From: Mucilaginibacter inviolabilis
GTDB taxonomy: Bacteria; Bacteroidota; Bacteroidia; Sphingobacteriales; Sphingobacteriaceae
DNA: 64,000 bases
Direction: 5' to 3'
Assembly: GCF_011089895.1 (NCBI RefSeq)
Contig: NZ_JAANAT010000005.1
Coordinates: 1 to 64,000, forward strand
Shown: in pieces, positions 32,701 through 41,778 of the stretch
Position numbering within the stretch: the stretch's first letter is position 1
How the letters are laid out: each line of letters opens with the position of its first letter
The notes under the pieces: model-generated
What the model was told of the DNA's origin: nothing
What the model saw: only the letters and a program-made list of their open reading frames with translations
Databases searched by the model: none
Position numbers and translations under genes: made by a program

Positions 32701-35700
32701 TTATTTAGAAGGGGGCAACTGCTTCAGTATCTCTTCAATAGCCCTGTCCAGTTGTGGGTCCTTGTTCTCCATCCTGTCGGCGAAATCTGTTTTCACATAA
32801 ATATCCGGTGATACGCCTGTTTTCTCAATGTCCTTGCCGTCAAGCGTATAACAGCCCCATGCCGGTATGCGGTAAAACGAGCCATCAACCAGGCCTTTGC
32901 CACTGGTAAAAATGATCCAGCGGTAGGTTTCTGTGCCGATGATCTTACCTAAGCCTAAGGCTTTGAAACCCGCTGCGGTCATTTCGCCATCGCTTAGGGT
33001 TTGCTCGTTTACAAGCAGGATGATGGGTTTGCTGGCCGGCGCGAAGTTTGGTTGCTGCGTTTTTTTACCATCTCGGTAAGCCCACTGCAAATATGGCTTT
33101 TGCGAAAGGAATTTCAGCACATCATCATGCACGTTGCCGCCGGTATTGTACCTCAGGTCGAGGATCAGCGCATCTTTTTTGTAGGCGTCATCAACCATAT
33201 CCTCCAGGAAATCTTCAAGAGCGCCTTGCCCCATATTTTTCATGTAGGAGTAGGCAATGCGGCCTTTACTTTTTTCAGCTACGGCTTTGGCGTTGCCTTC
33301 AATCCAGTCTTCATAAAGGTTGCCCACAAAATCACCGCTTGCTTCCGGGTGTAGTTTAACTTTAATGTCCTTGCCCGCGCGGTCAAATGTTAATTCAATT
33401 TCCTTATCGAGCGATGGTTTGGTGAAGTAATAATTACGGTCCTGTTTTTCATCAACAGTAACACCATTTACCGCTTTCAGTTTATCCCCGGCTTTTACAT
33501 CAATGCCTGCTTTATCGGCATTGCTGCGGGTAGCTATGCCGCTTACTTTATATGGCGCGTTGTTATCAAATATGATCCCGGTTTCCATAGTACGGTAGGT
33601 TAGATTTTTCGTTTCCTCGCTGCCATTTGAGTAAAAACCCTGGTGCGATGAGTTAAGTTCGCCAAGCATGTCATTAAGCAACAGGCGCAGATCGGCACGA
33701 TTGGTTATGTAGGGAACAAAGGCTTTGTAAGTATCATGCACCTTTTTCCAATCGGCGCCATGAAACTGGCCATCGTAATAGTTCTCATCCAAACCCGCCC
33801 AGGTTTCATCAAAGATCTGGGTAAATTCGCCGGCAAGGTTGCGGGTAAAGCCGTAGTTGATATCTACTTTATCAACCTTATTGGCATCAATATTTAACGT
33901 ATAGATGTTGCCGCCTGCCTGCACAAAATATTTATCGCCATTGCCAAAAATATTATAGTTGCCAAAATCACCGCCACCAACTTTTTCGGTTTTGGACTGC
34001 TCAAAAGCTTCGAGCGTGGTGCGGTAAAGGGCGGCTTTGCCTTCGCTATGGTTTGACGAGTAATAAACCAGCGTTTTATCACCTTTTTGAATAACATAAG
34101 GCCCCTGTGCCTGGCCAAATTCCGGGCTCACGCGTTCCAGCCGTTTCATCAGTTCGTCAGTATCTATAACAATATCGGCAGGCGGTTTAGGGGCAGGCTG
34201 CTCTGACAGTGGTTTCTTTTTGGTCGATGTCTTTTTGTCTTTATCTTTTTTATCGTCAGCGTCTTTTTTCTCCTCCTTGAAAAGGGCCGAGAATTTATCC
34301 ATCCGGAAAGGTTCATCATATTTTTGCAGCGGCATACGATAAATATGCGCATCCTTTGAACCGTACGGGTACTCGGGCTGGGTACGCGACGATGCAAAGA
34401 AGAGGTACTTACCATCGGCCGACCAAAACGGCGCCGCTTCTGTAACACCGCTGTTGGTGAGGTTCAATACCTTCCCGGTTTTTATCTCGTAAACAAAAAT
34501 GTCCATCTCAAAATTGCGGTAGGCATTATAAACTACATACTCGCCATTGGGCGAAAAACGCGGCTGCGGGTTATAAAACCCCCAAAACTCATCTGTAACA
34601 ATTGTTTTGGAAGTCATAGTTTTCAGATCCATTAAACGGAGCTCGTTACGACCGCTCAGGTAAACGGCCTGCGTTCGGTCTTTATTCATAGCCAACAACC
34701 GGTTGCTACCTTTATCGTTAGTTACCTGCTTTTCGATACCTGTGCCATCGGCGGGAATGGTGTACCAGTTGGGGAAGCCGCCCAGTGTTTGTGCAAAAAT
34801 GAGCGTTTTATTATCAGCCATCCAGCTCACCTCGGTAACACGTTCGCTTGTGTTGCGTTCAAGTTTCTGAACAAACTTACCTTCCACATCGCTCACAAAC
34901 AATTCGCCGCGCGATACAAAAGCCAGCTTTTTACCATCGGGCGATAGGGCTGCCGATTCAATTTTACCACCAACCTCAAAAGCCTGGTCTTTAGGTAATA
35001 CATTATTGCGGAACAGGTGTAAGTTTAGCTTTTGGGTTTGTTTGGAAGCTACATCGAAAACAAATAATTGGTAATCTTTTTCAAAAACAACCTTGCTGCC
35101 ATCGGCACTTACATTAGGGCGTTTGATTGATGTAGGGAACTGGGTTAACGCTGTTTTTTTACCATCGATAAAAGTGTACAGGTTGTACTCCTCGTTACCC
35201 TCATCGGATACGAAGTAGATATTGCCTTTTTGATCAATGGTGGTCCAGAAATCCTTGCCCTGCCAGTCGGTATATTTTTTGTAAGCCTTTGTTTTAGGAT
35301 TGTATGATTGGATATCGGGATTGTAGGCACCTTTATAATGCTTACGGTTTGAGAAATAGATACTTTCCCAGGTATTGCTGAAAAACAGCTCGCCGGTTTG
35401 GGGGTGCTCAACTACGCCATGGATGGTATTAAAATAATTACCGAACAAGCGGCTTGGGGTACCTCCGGTAACCGCCACTTTATATTCGCTGAAACCATTA
35501 TACCGTGATGAATTAAAGTAGATGGATTTGGAATCCCAGCTCCATGAATCAACATTGTCGGCGGCATCGCTATAAGTTAGCTGTTTGATATCGCCACCGG
35601 CAAGAGGCATAACATACACATCGTAATTGCCAAATTGGTTTGATGAAAAGGCAAGCCATTGTCCATCGGGCGATACACGAGGATTTATCTCTTCGCCCTG

Positions 35701-35892
35701 CATGGCGGTAAGCCTTACCGCTGTAGGATTATTGATGTCGGCTTTCCAAAGATCGCCCTCGTAACTAAAAATAACGGTTTTACCATTGGGTGTAAGGGCC
35801 GGGTTTGAAGTAAAATATGCCCCTGCGTCTTGTGCCCTGGCACCTGTTTGCCAAAGTACTGCCAAAAACAGTACCGCGTATAGTTTCTTCAT
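32701..35892 (-). CDS. Tricorn-type protease (S41 peptidase)
   Basis: 1063 aa exported protein. Signal peptide (MKKLYAVLFLAVLWQTGARAQ), two beta-propeller regions with PD40/WD-like repeats (SPDGQWLAFSSNQFG, SADGKYLFFASSRTQ), a low-complexity Lys/Asp stretch (about 545-575), then the tricorn core helical domain with LGELNSSHQG, a PDZ domain (GIDVKAGDKLKAVNGV) and the S41 active-site segment VNEQTLSDGEMTAAGFKAL with the Ser nucleophile. RYNTGGNVHDDVL precedes it. It degrades oligopeptides, probably in the periplasm. Monocistronic; length typical of the family. Confidence 0.93.
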   Translation of the reverse strand: MKKLYAVLFLAVLWQTGARAQDAGAYFTSNPALTPNGKTVIFSYEGDLWKADINNPTAVRLTAMQGEEINPRVSPDGQWLAFSSNQFGNYDVYVMPLAGGDIKQLTYSDAADNVDSWSWDSKSIYFNSSRYNGFSEYKVAVTGGTPSRLFGNYFNTIHGVVEHPQTGELFFSNTWESIYFSNRKHYKGAYNPDIQSYNPKTKAYKKYTDWQGKDFWTTIDQKGNIYFVSDEGNEEYNLYTFIDGKKTALTQFPTSIKRPNVSADGSKVVFEKDYQLFVFDVASKQTQKLNLHLFRNNVLPKDQAFEVGGKIESAALSPDGKKLAFVSRGELFVSDVEGKFVQKLERNTSERVTEVSWMADNKTLIFAQTLGGFPNWYTIPADGTGIEKQVTNDKGSNRLLAMNKDRTQAVYLSGRNELRLMDLKTMTSKTIVTDEFWGFYNPQPRFSPNGEYVVYNAYRNFEMDIFVYEIKTGKVLNLTNSGVTEAAPFWSADGKYLFFASSRTQPEYPYGSKDAHIYRMPLQKYDEPFRMDKFSALFKEEKKDADDKKDKDKKTSTKKKPLSEQPAPKPPADIVIDTDELMKRLERVSPEFGQAQGPYVIQKGDKTLVYYSSNHSEGKAALYRTTLEAFEQSKTEKVGGGDFGNYNIFGNGDKYFVQAGGNIYTLNIDANKVDKVDINYGFTRNLAGEFTQIFDETWAGLDENYYDGQFHGADWKKVHDTYKAFVPYITNRADLRLLLNDMLGELNSSHQGFYSNGSEETKNLTYRTMETGIIFDNNAPYKVSGIATRSNADKAGIDVKAGDKLKAVNGVTVDEKQDRNYYFTKPSLDKEIELTFDRAGKDIKVKLHPEASGDFVGNLYEDWIEGNAKAVAEKSKGRIAYSYMKNMGQGALEDFLEDMVDDAYKKDALILDLRYNTGGNVHDDVLKFLSQKPYLQWAYRDGKKTQQPNFAPASKPIILLVNEQTLSDGEMTAAGFKALGLGKIIGTETYRWIIFTSGKGLVDGSFYRIPAWGCYTLDGKDIEKTGVSPDIYVKTDFADRMENKDPQLDRAIEEILKQLPPSK

Positions 35893-36226
35893 TGGGTTTA
35901 AGTTTTATTAATAAAGATATTTTTGAGCTATGTTAAAAGTGTACCTGAATATTTTATGACGGCAACGGAAGAGCAGGACAGGGCCTGCATGCGCCTAACC
36001 GTGCATTAATTAGCCAAAATATCGATTCTAAAATTATAGTACATTATAAATTTGGAAATAATAACGCGATAAAAATACTTAACCGTGGTATTATTCAAAA
36101 ATCATACACCACGCTAATCTGCTTGCACTCGTTTGCAAACCTTAAATATTTTTTAACTCTATGTACCACACAATCAGTAAATGATACCATAATGATTGCC
36201 ATTGCCCTGCTTATATTTGTTTCATC
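35893..36226. other. Intergenic stretch upstream of two divergent genes
   Basis: 334 bp, A/T-rich. It contains a fragment of family I (TGCACTCGTTTGCAAACC, near 36124-36141) and the promoter box of the next gene. No gene was seen; a frame at 36123-36335 overlaps the real gene in another phase. Confidence 0.5.
36212..36219 (+). promoter_or_regulatory. -7 box 7 nt before the DUF1348 gene
   Basis: TATATTTG matches TAnnTTTG and ends 7 nt before the ATG at 36227, predicting a leaderless message. Confidence 0.45.
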
Positions 36227-36637
36227 ATGGAACAAAAACCACCCCTACCACCCTTCACCTTTGAAACGGCGACTCAAAAAGTACAGCTGGCCGAAGACGC
36301 CTGGAACAGCAAGGATCCTGAAAGGGTATCCTTAGCCTACACTATCGATAGCGAATGGCGTAACCGCTCGCAGTTTATCAATGGCCGGGCCGAGATTGTA
36401 CAATTCCTGACGACCAAATGGCAAAAAGAGCTCGACTATAAACTAAAAAAAGAGCTTTGGGCCTTCACCGGTAACCGGATAGCCGTACGTTTTGAATATG
36501 AATATCATGACGCCGCAGGGCAATGGTACCGCGCCTATGGTAACGAGAACTGGGAATTTAACGAACATGGCCTGATGCAAAAAAGATATGCCAGCATTAA
36601 CGATGTACTTATTAACGAAGCAGACCGTCGGCTGTAA
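36227..36637 (+). CDS. DUF1348 (NTF2-like) protein
   Basis: 136 aa NTF2-like protein of the DUF1348 type: FETATQKVQLAEDAWNSKDP, ERVSLAYTIDSEWRNRSQFI, then LKKELWAFTGNRIAVRFEYE and WYRAYGNENWEFNEHGLM. No signal peptide, so cytoplasmic. Function unknown. Just downstream, 12 nt away and convergent, are the remains of a FecR gene. Confidence 0.85.
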   Translation: MEQKPPLPPFTFETATQKVQLAEDAWNSKDPERVSLAYTIDSEWRNRSQFINGRAEIVQFLTTKWQKELDYKLKKELWAFTGNRIAVRFEYEYHDAAGQWYRAYGNENWEFNEHGLMQKRYASINDVLINEADRRL

Positions 36638-36649
36638 CCCATCTGTTAG

Positions 36650-36934
36650 TTAGTCAATTAGTGTTGGAGCCTTCACAATCAGGCATATCATATTGATGAT
36701 AGCCGCCGGTCCTTTGCCCTTTTTGGCCATCTTTTTAAACTTTTCCCAGGCTTCTTCTATATTGATATTACTTTCGGGTTTTACCAGCTCGCATATATCC
36801 CATACCAGTTTAAACTGCGTAAAGTATCTCAGGTTATGCTTGCTGGCAGCTACCCACTTGTCAATCGCTTCTATTTCTGCAAGCTTGGCTTCGCCCAGCA
36901 TATATTTTGTTAGTAACCTATCCATCGTGTTCAT
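36650..36934 (-). pseudogene. Truncated FecR-type anti-sigma factor
   Basis: 94 aa. The first 65 residues read as the N-terminal helical part of a FecR-family anti-sigma factor (DRLLTKYMLGEAKLAEIEAI, then DKWVAASKHNLRYFTQFKLV and EEAWEKFKKMAKK). The membrane helix and the periplasmic FecR domain that should follow are missing; the frame ends in an unrelated tail. A normal member is about 300 aa or more. It lies 9 nt after the sigma remnant. This is probably a decayed gene; a functional cytoplasmic anti-sigma fragment is possible. Confidence 0.65.
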
Positions 36935-36943
36935 ACTGGTAAA

Positions 36944-37114
36944 CTATAAGCTGCTGGTTACATACCAAATGATCATGTGCAAATCGTCAACCAGTTTAAA
37001 ATGAAGCATTTTCAGGGCTCTGTCTATCTGGTTTTCCATTATTTTAACCGGGTGCTGGTTTTCTTGCTTTAATCTGTCAAAACTGTTTGGCTGGCATAGG
37101 TTTGTATTGTTCAT
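36944..37114 (-). pseudogene. Remnant of an ECF sigma factor (C-terminal part of region 4)
   Basis: 56-codon frame from ATG 37114 to TAG 36944-36946. The stretch HPVKIMENQIDRALKMLHFK and LVDDLHMIIWYV matches the end of Bacteroidota ECF sigma factors (pattern VKTVENQM-RALK-LR). Region 2 and most of region 4 are gone. It directly precedes the truncated FecR gene, which is the normal sigma-FecR order, so the two are the remains of one unit. The call is by eye. Confidence 0.6.
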
Positions 37115-37263
37115 AGTTTTATTAATGCTTATTTACACTAAAACACGCCCCTGGGCTTTTACCCCTACCGGAGCATAAAATTTATTTGATTCACACCGGA
37201 TACTCTGTAACGAATTGGAGATTCCGGCGTCTTTTAGTTAGTTCCCATACCAATCCTCATTAC

Positions 37264-38664
37264 ATGAAAAAGATAAGCTGCGCTGTTATTTTACTCCTGG
37301 CTTTCACCCATGCATTTTCACAGGAGAAAAAAATAAAATCCTTTGCCGATGAATATGGCATACAGGGTTTACAACTGGTTTATGTTAAAGGCAGCCATAT
37401 CCAGGCCTACAACATTGGCACAGTAAATAAAGGTTCTGATAAAAAAGTAAGCTCCAATACCATTTTTGAGGCGGCTTCATTAAGTAAATGTGTGTTTGCT
37501 TACACGGTAATGCGTTTGTACGACAGGGGCATCATTAGTCTGGATACGCCGCTATTACATTATACAGGCACCTATGAGCGCTTTGATCCCAAAGATACCC
37601 GGTACGCCAAAATAACCGCGAGGATGGTATTAAGACATACCACAGGTTTACCCAACTGGGGCGACGATAAAGGTGCACGGCTATTATTTACACCCGATAG
37701 CTGTTTCTCCTACTCGGGTGAGGGCTATGTGTTTTTACAAAAAGCCGTTGAAAAGCTAACACGTAAATCACTGAATGAACTGGCGCAGCAAGAGGTGTTC
37801 ACCCCTTTTAAAATGACCAGCAGCAGCTATGTGTGGGAAAGTAAATTTGACACCCTGGCTGCATTTGGCAATAGCCCGGAAGCCATCAATCGGCATAAAA
37901 ATGCGAATGCAGCTTATAGCTTGTTGACCACAGCCCATGACTATGCTCTTTTTTTACAGGCCCTGTTAGCCGGCCAGGGATTAAAACCCGCCACTCATCA
38001 AATGATGTTTGAAAAATCAAGCTCGGGAACCCGGTTTGATCATCCTGTAATAGAAGCCAACCAGCATATTAACTGGGGACTTGGTGTAGGCCTACAGCAA
38101 AATGAACTGGGAAAATCCATATGGCATTGGGGCGATAACGGCGATTTTAAGGGTTTCTTTATCGCTTTTCCAGATCGGCAGGAAATCCTCGTGTACTTTA
38201 CCCATAATCCCTATGGCCTAAATATTACGGCCGATATATTGAATACTTTTTGGGGTAAACAAACCTGGTGGCAGGCTCAATGGCTCGCTTACGGATTTAA
38301 ATCTCCGAAAGAAATTAAAGCGTTGCGTGCCAAACTGGCCAGACGGGGCTATAGTCACGCTATGGAAATAGTAGAAAAAGAAAAGAAAAAAGACCCCGCC
38401 TATCAATTGCCCGAGGATGATTTAAACAGCCTGGGATATATGCTGATGTCTGATAACAAAAAAAAGGATGCAGCAGAAGTATTTAAACTAAATACCAATT
38501 TATACCCCAACAGCGCCAATACTTATGACAGCCTGGCCGAAGCATATGAAGCCTTGGACGAGCGGGAATTGGCCCTTAAAAATTACAAACGTTCACTGGA
38601 GCTAAACCCTAAGAATAACAACGCGGCAGAGCATATTAAGAAGCTAGAGCTACTACCCCTTTAA
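37264..38664 (+). CDS. Exported serine hydrolase (class C beta-lactamase-like) with TPR tail
   Basis: About 466 aa from the ATG at 37264, which begins a signal peptide (MKKISCAVILLLAFTHAFSQ); a longer frame to 37186 was rejected. The penicillin-binding-like domain has the nucleophile motif SLSK at 72-75, YSG near 150-152 in place of the usual YxN, and HWGDNGDFKGF as the third motif. The C-terminal 110 residues carry TPR-like helices (ANTYDSLAEAYEALDEREL, then ALKNYKRSLELNPKN). It may be an esterase or a peptidase rather than a drug-resistance enzyme. Its last 12 nt overlap the ArsR gene on the other strand. Confidence 0.88.
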   Translation: MKKISCAVILLLAFTHAFSQEKKIKSFADEYGIQGLQLVYVKGSHIQAYNIGTVNKGSDKKVSSNTIFEAASLSKCVFAYTVMRLYDRGIISLDTPLLHYTGTYERFDPKDTRYAKITARMVLRHTTGLPNWGDDKGARLLFTPDSCFSYSGEGYVFLQKAVEKLTRKSLNELAQQEVFTPFKMTSSSYVWESKFDTLAAFGNSPEAINRHKNANAAYSLLTTAHDYALFLQALLAGQGLKPATHQMMFEKSSSGTRFDHPVIEANQHINWGLGVGLQQNELGKSIWHWGDNGDFKGFFIAFPDRQEILVYFTHNPYGLNITADILNTFWGKQTWWQAQWLAYGFKSPKEIKALRAKLARRGYSHAMEIVEKEKKKDPAYQLPEDDLNSLGYMLMSDNKKKDAAEVFKLNTNLYPNSANTYDSLAEAYEALDERELALKNYKRSLELNPKNNNAAEHIKKLELLPL

Positions 38665-39348
38665 ATCGATGTTTAATTGTTGCTTTAGTTCAAATTCGCC
38701 TTTGGAAGTAATGAGCAGGCTCCTTTTTTGATAAACTTTTCGGAACCAGCCCTCCTTCAGAAAATATTGCAGCATGGCCGCGCCAAGACCGCCGGCAAGA
38801 TGCGGGGTTTTCTCGGTCCAGTCGATACATTTCAAGGCAAGCGGCCTTTTGGCAACGGTTAGCTGTGGAATATCTATCCCCAGCGCTTTGAACCAATTAA
38901 GTCCTTGTGGTGTAACGCTAAATTGTTTAAGATAGTCAGGGTGATCGGTGATCAATCCTTTCCTCAATAACGCTTCAGTTACCTGCACCCCGGCTAGTCC
39001 CGCCAGATGATCATAACAACTACGTGCCGCCCTTACTTCCCGCTGAGCATGGCTAAGATTTATCTCCCTTGGTGTCGAAAAAACATTGCTCAGCGTTTCT
39101 ACAGCCACCGCTATTTCGGGATTGGCATATACAAAGTATTTATGTTTCCCCTGTTTCTGCACCTGGAGTATCCCCGCCTCCACCAGTTTTTTGAGGTGAC
39201 TACTGGCCGACTGCGGGGTAATATTCGCCGCGATGGCCAGGTCGCCGGCAGATACAGGTTTGCCGTCAAACAGTTCCCAGATCATGGCGGCACGGGCCGG
39301 TTCCCCAAACAGTGCCGCCGCTTGTTTAAAACTACTCAGGTTAGTCAT
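38653..39348 (-). CDS. ArsR-type winged-helix transcriptional regulator
   Basis: 231 aa. N-terminal ArsR winged helix: ALFGEPARAAMIWELFDGK, then SAGDLAIAANITPQSASSHL and KKLVEAGILQVQKQGKHKYF. The C-terminal 130 residues are longer than in simple metal sensors and contain RAARSCYDHLAGLAGV, a segment found in larger ArsR relatives, so the signal is unknown. It starts 10 nt after the DinB gene's stop, so the two form an operon. It converges with the serine hydrolase gene, overlapping by 12 nt. Confidence 0.87.
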   Translation of the reverse strand: MTNLSSFKQAAALFGEPARAAMIWELFDGKPVSAGDLAIAANITPQSASSHLKKLVEAGILQVQKQGKHKYFVYANPEIAVAVETLSNVFSTPREINLSHAQREVRAARSCYDHLAGLAGVQVTEALLRKGLITDHPDYLKQFSVTPQGLNWFKALGIDIPQLTVAKRPLALKCIDWTEKTPHLAGGLGAAMLQYFLKEGWFRKVYQKRSLLITSKGEFELKQQLNIDLKG

Positions 39349-39358
39349 ACTTTATCAA

Positions 39359-39829
39359 TTAATCCCAAATTTGGGGACGGTCTACATTCATTGTTCTTAA
39401 ATAGGATAACAGTTGCCCGGTATGTATAGCTTCGTGATAGGCAATCCTCAATAAATAATCGCCCAGTTTACGTCGCAAGTTTGATTTAGGCCTTACAATC
39501 TCTATCTCCTGCAGTTCTTTTTCCGAAAACCCGCGGATCACTTCTAAAAAAGCAGCATGATGAGGTGCTGCAAACGCTATTTCCTCTTCAACGCTCCTAT
39601 ATGGCTTATCCTGCCATGGTGTAATTAATTCTCCCAGATCTCCCCGGTTAATCACAATCTGCTGATAAATATACTGGCTTTCGGTGATATGACGGATAGT
39701 TTCAATACAGGTCATCGCACCGCCATCGGGTTTCCAATCGTATTTATCTTCGGGTATCCCGAGCCATACCTTGATACTCCGGCGTCTTATTTCATTAAAA
39801 TTTAAGCAGATAATTTCCTGGCTATTCAT
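39359..39829 (-). CDS. DinB-family protein (second copy)
   Basis: About 156 aa from the ATG at 39829 (MNSQEIICLNFNEIRRRSIK). A frame reaching 39952 would run through the hairpin at 39911-39947. Metal-ligand candidates are the H in CIETIRHITESQYIYQQ and the late IAYHEAIHTGQLLSYL. It is unrelated in detail to the DinB gene at 2372. It leads into the ArsR gene, so it may be the controlled gene of that pair or a stress-thiol enzyme. Confidence 0.85.
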   Translation of the reverse strand: MNSQEIICLNFNEIRRRSIKVWLGIPEDKYDWKPDGGAMTCIETIRHITESQYIYQQIVINRGDLGELITPWQDKPYRSVEEEIAFAAPHHAAFLEVIRGFSEKELQEIEIVRPKSNLRRKLGDYLLRIAYHEAIHTGQLLSYLRTMNVDRPQIWD

Positions 39830-39910
39830 ATGTGTATTATTATTTAATGCAATTATACCACTGCTAAATAGCTTACACTTCGGGTTGGATTTAACTGTTC
39901 TGATAAAAAC

Positions 39911-39947
39911 GCAACAGCCCAACCTTGTTGGGGGCCGGGCTGTTTGC
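39911..39947. terminator. G/C-rich hairpin between divergent genes
   Basis: GCAACAGCCC (39911-39920) pairs with GGGCTGTTTGC (39937-39947) with one bulge; CCAAC/GTTGG adds an inner stem. There is no strong U-run. It lies upstream of both neighbours, so it is not an ordinary terminator. Confidence 0.35.
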
Positions 39948-40044
39948 TTCACACAAATTAAAAATTAAACCTTATCACCTATAGAACATGCACAGAGGCT
40001 TTTACCCTTACTGTGATTTGAAAATAATTGGTGATAAAAGAATC

Positions 40045-40120
40045 GGGTGTCATGCTGAGCTCCGTCGAAGCATGGTGGGCAGGCCTCTGCACACACCCTT
40101 CGACAAGCTCAGAATGACAG
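40045..40120. repeat. Dispersed palindromic element, family B copy 2
   Basis: GGGTGTCATGCTGAGC at the left, CGACAAGCTCAGAATGACA at the right; inside, GTCGAAGCATGGTGGGCAGG and CCTCTGC. Confidence 0.75.
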
Positions 40121-40159
40121 GCTCTTGGTGTTAATGCCCGTTATTCTTTAATTTGCATC

Positions 40160-41053
40160 ATGGCATCACCCTCAAAAGATCATATCATACCCCAGTACTC
40201 CTTCCAGGAAATGTTTCCGGCGGGCAATGGCATGTTTGAGCTGATTGAAGCCAATGGTCAGTTTAATAAACACAAAGCGATGTTCCTGGCACCTCACCGG
40301 CGCAATTATTACCAGCTAGGACTGGTTGATGAAGGCGATGGAAGGCATTGGGTTGATTCTACCTTATATCAGCTTGATCCCAACTGTTTTTATTTTTCTA
40401 CTCCGCAGCAGGTACATATCAAGGAGCAGGCCAAGCCTTTTATGGGTGTAAACATTTGCTTTACCCGCGAATTTATTGAACTGGAAAGTAACCGCCTGTT
40501 CCGGAACCTGCCCATCATCACCAATCCGCAAAACGGTCATGAATTGAAACTGCAAGCCGCCGATCATGATTTTATACGCCGTATTATCGACCTGATGCTG
40601 GAAGAGCAACATCAGCATCAAAGCTGGAAAAACGCTGCTTTGCAGGCTTACCTGCATAACCTGCTCATTTATCTTAGTCGCCTTTATGAGCAGCAATTTA
40701 CGGTTAACGGGCAAAATACCGACCGCCAATTACTCTGCCAGTTTACCACCCTGATAGCCGAACATTATTTACAGTTACATGAAGTAGCCCCCTATGCCCA
40801 ATTGCTAAATATTTCGACAGGGCACCTAACTTCCGTTGTGAAGGCACAAAGTGGCAAAACACCGATTCAACATATCCATGAACGATTGATGATTGAAGCC
40901 AAACGCCTGCTTTTTCATACCGGACAATCCGTTAAGGAAATTGCCTTTGAGCTTGGCTTTGAAGATGATGCCTATTTTAACCGTTTTTTTAAACGGCTGG
41001 AAAATTTAACTCCGACCGAGTATCGCAGATCCATCCTCGAAATTTACCGTTAA
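40160..41053 (+). CDS. AraC-family transcriptional regulator
   Basis: 297 aa. The N-terminal cupin sensor has RNYYQLGLVDEGDGRHWVDS. The C-terminal helix-turn-helix pair is APYAQLLNISTGHLTSVVKA, then SVKEIAFELGFEDDAYFNRF and FKRLENLTPTEYR. Divergent from the DinB/ArsR operon and 68 bp upstream of a SnoaL-like gene in the same direction, which it may regulate. Confidence 0.9.
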   Translation: MASPSKDHIIPQYSFQEMFPAGNGMFELIEANGQFNKHKAMFLAPHRRNYYQLGLVDEGDGRHWVDSTLYQLDPNCFYFSTPQQVHIKEQAKPFMGVNICFTREFIELESNRLFRNLPIITNPQNGHELKLQAADHDFIRRIIDLMLEEQHQHQSWKNAALQAYLHNLLIYLSRLYEQQFTVNGQNTDRQLLCQFTTLIAEHYLQLHEVAPYAQLLNISTGHLTSVVKAQSGKTPIQHIHERLMIEAKRLLFHTGQSVKEIAFELGFEDDAYFNRFFKRLENLTPTEYRRSILEIYR

Positions 41054-41121
41054 TGCATAGTTTTGTACCATATCCCTTAAGCCGTTCCAGATAATTTTGC
41101 CACTACTTAAAAAAATAAAAT

Positions 41122-41532
41122 ATGACAGAACAGGAATTGAACAAAGCGGTAGTAACCCGTTTTAACCGCGAGGTTTTGGAGCAAGGTGATTTTAATGCTT
41201 ACCAGGAAATTGTAAGCCCCGATTTTATAAACCACAGCGCTCCCGCAGGTACCGACAATGGTTTTCAGGCCACTTTTGATTTTATAGACCAGGTGGTTAG
41301 AAAAGCGTTTCCGGATCTTAGGATGGAGATCAAACACATGGTAGCTGAAGGCAATAAAGTATTTACCCACAAAATAATGCATGGCACGCATATCGGTGAG
41401 TTTATGGGCATAAAAGGCAGCGGCAAACAAGTGGTGATACCTACTATGGACATTCTTTATTTAAAAGACGGCGTATACACCGATCACTGGGCCATCAGGG
41501 ATATACAGGATGTGGTGAAGAAGGCAAATTAA
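41122..41532 (+). CDS. SnoaL-like/ester cyclase family protein
   Basis: 136 aa NTF2-like fold: VVTRFNREVLEQGDFNAYQE, then IVSPDFINHSAPAGTDNGF, KVFTHKIMHGTHIGEFMGI and DGVYTDHWAIRDIQD. The His/Asp residues are those seen in ester-cyclase-type SnoaL homologues. Cytoplasmic. Substrate unknown; many stand-alone members in soil Bacteroidota have no pathway context. Directly follows an AraC gene. Confidence 0.85.
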   Translation: MTEQELNKAVVTRFNREVLEQGDFNAYQEIVSPDFINHSAPAGTDNGFQATFDFIDQVVRKAFPDLRMEIKHMVAEGNKVFTHKIMHGTHIGEFMGIKGSGKQVVIPTMDILYLKDGVYTDHWAIRDIQDVVKKAN

Positions 41533-41587
41533 GGTTTTCGCCGCCGCCACACAGTTGCTCGTCCCCTTGCGATTGCAAAGAAAATAT

Positions 41588-41675
41588 GTCATTGCGAGCG
41601 CAGCGTGGCAATCTCGTAGCTACTCTATCCATGAGAACGCGAGGAGATTGCTTCGTCGTTCCTCCTCGCAATGAC
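41588..41675. repeat. Dispersed palindromic element, family A copy 3
   Basis: Begins GTCATTGCGAGCGCAGCG and ends CCTCCTCGCAATGAC; inner GGCAATCTCG and GGAGATTGCTTCGTCG pair. It is the most symmetric of the three copies. Family B copy 3 starts 12 nt later. Confidence 0.75.
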
Positions 41676-41687
41676 ATGAGGGAGAGA

Positions 41688-41760
41688 TGTCATGGTGAGC
41701 CCCGTCGAACCATGGTGGGCAGGCCTCTACACGCGTGTCTTCGACAAGCTCAGACTGACA
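41688..41760. repeat. Dispersed palindromic element, family B copy 3
   Basis: TGTCATGGTGAGCCCCGTCG at the left, TTCGACAAGCTCAGACTGACA (shortened here) at the right; it shares CATGGTGGGCAGGCCTCT with copy 2. It lies between the SnoaL-like gene and the end of the sugar-use locus. Confidence 0.72.
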
Positions 41761-41778
41761 GGCCTTTATAAGCCATGC

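Larger units (their letters stand above)
39830..40159. other. Intergenic stretch with hairpin and family B repeat
   Basis: 330 bp between divergent genes. It contains a G/C-rich hairpin (39911-39947) and family B copy 2 (40045-40120). TTAATTTG (40148-40155) ends 4 nt before the AraC ATG and may be its -7 box. Confidence 0.5.

Noticed and set aside
36123..36335. 70-aa frame before the DUF1348 gene
   Set aside because: It overlaps the DUF1348 gene in another phase and carries no domain.
37264..38664. Calling the serine hydrolase a resistance beta-lactamase
   Set aside because: The SxxK motif is present, but YSG replaces YxN and a TPR tail is attached, more like esterase or peptidase relatives.
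41495..41771. Two short frames at the family A and B copies
   Set aside because: Both strands of the palindromes yield the frames; no ribosome-binding or family evidence.
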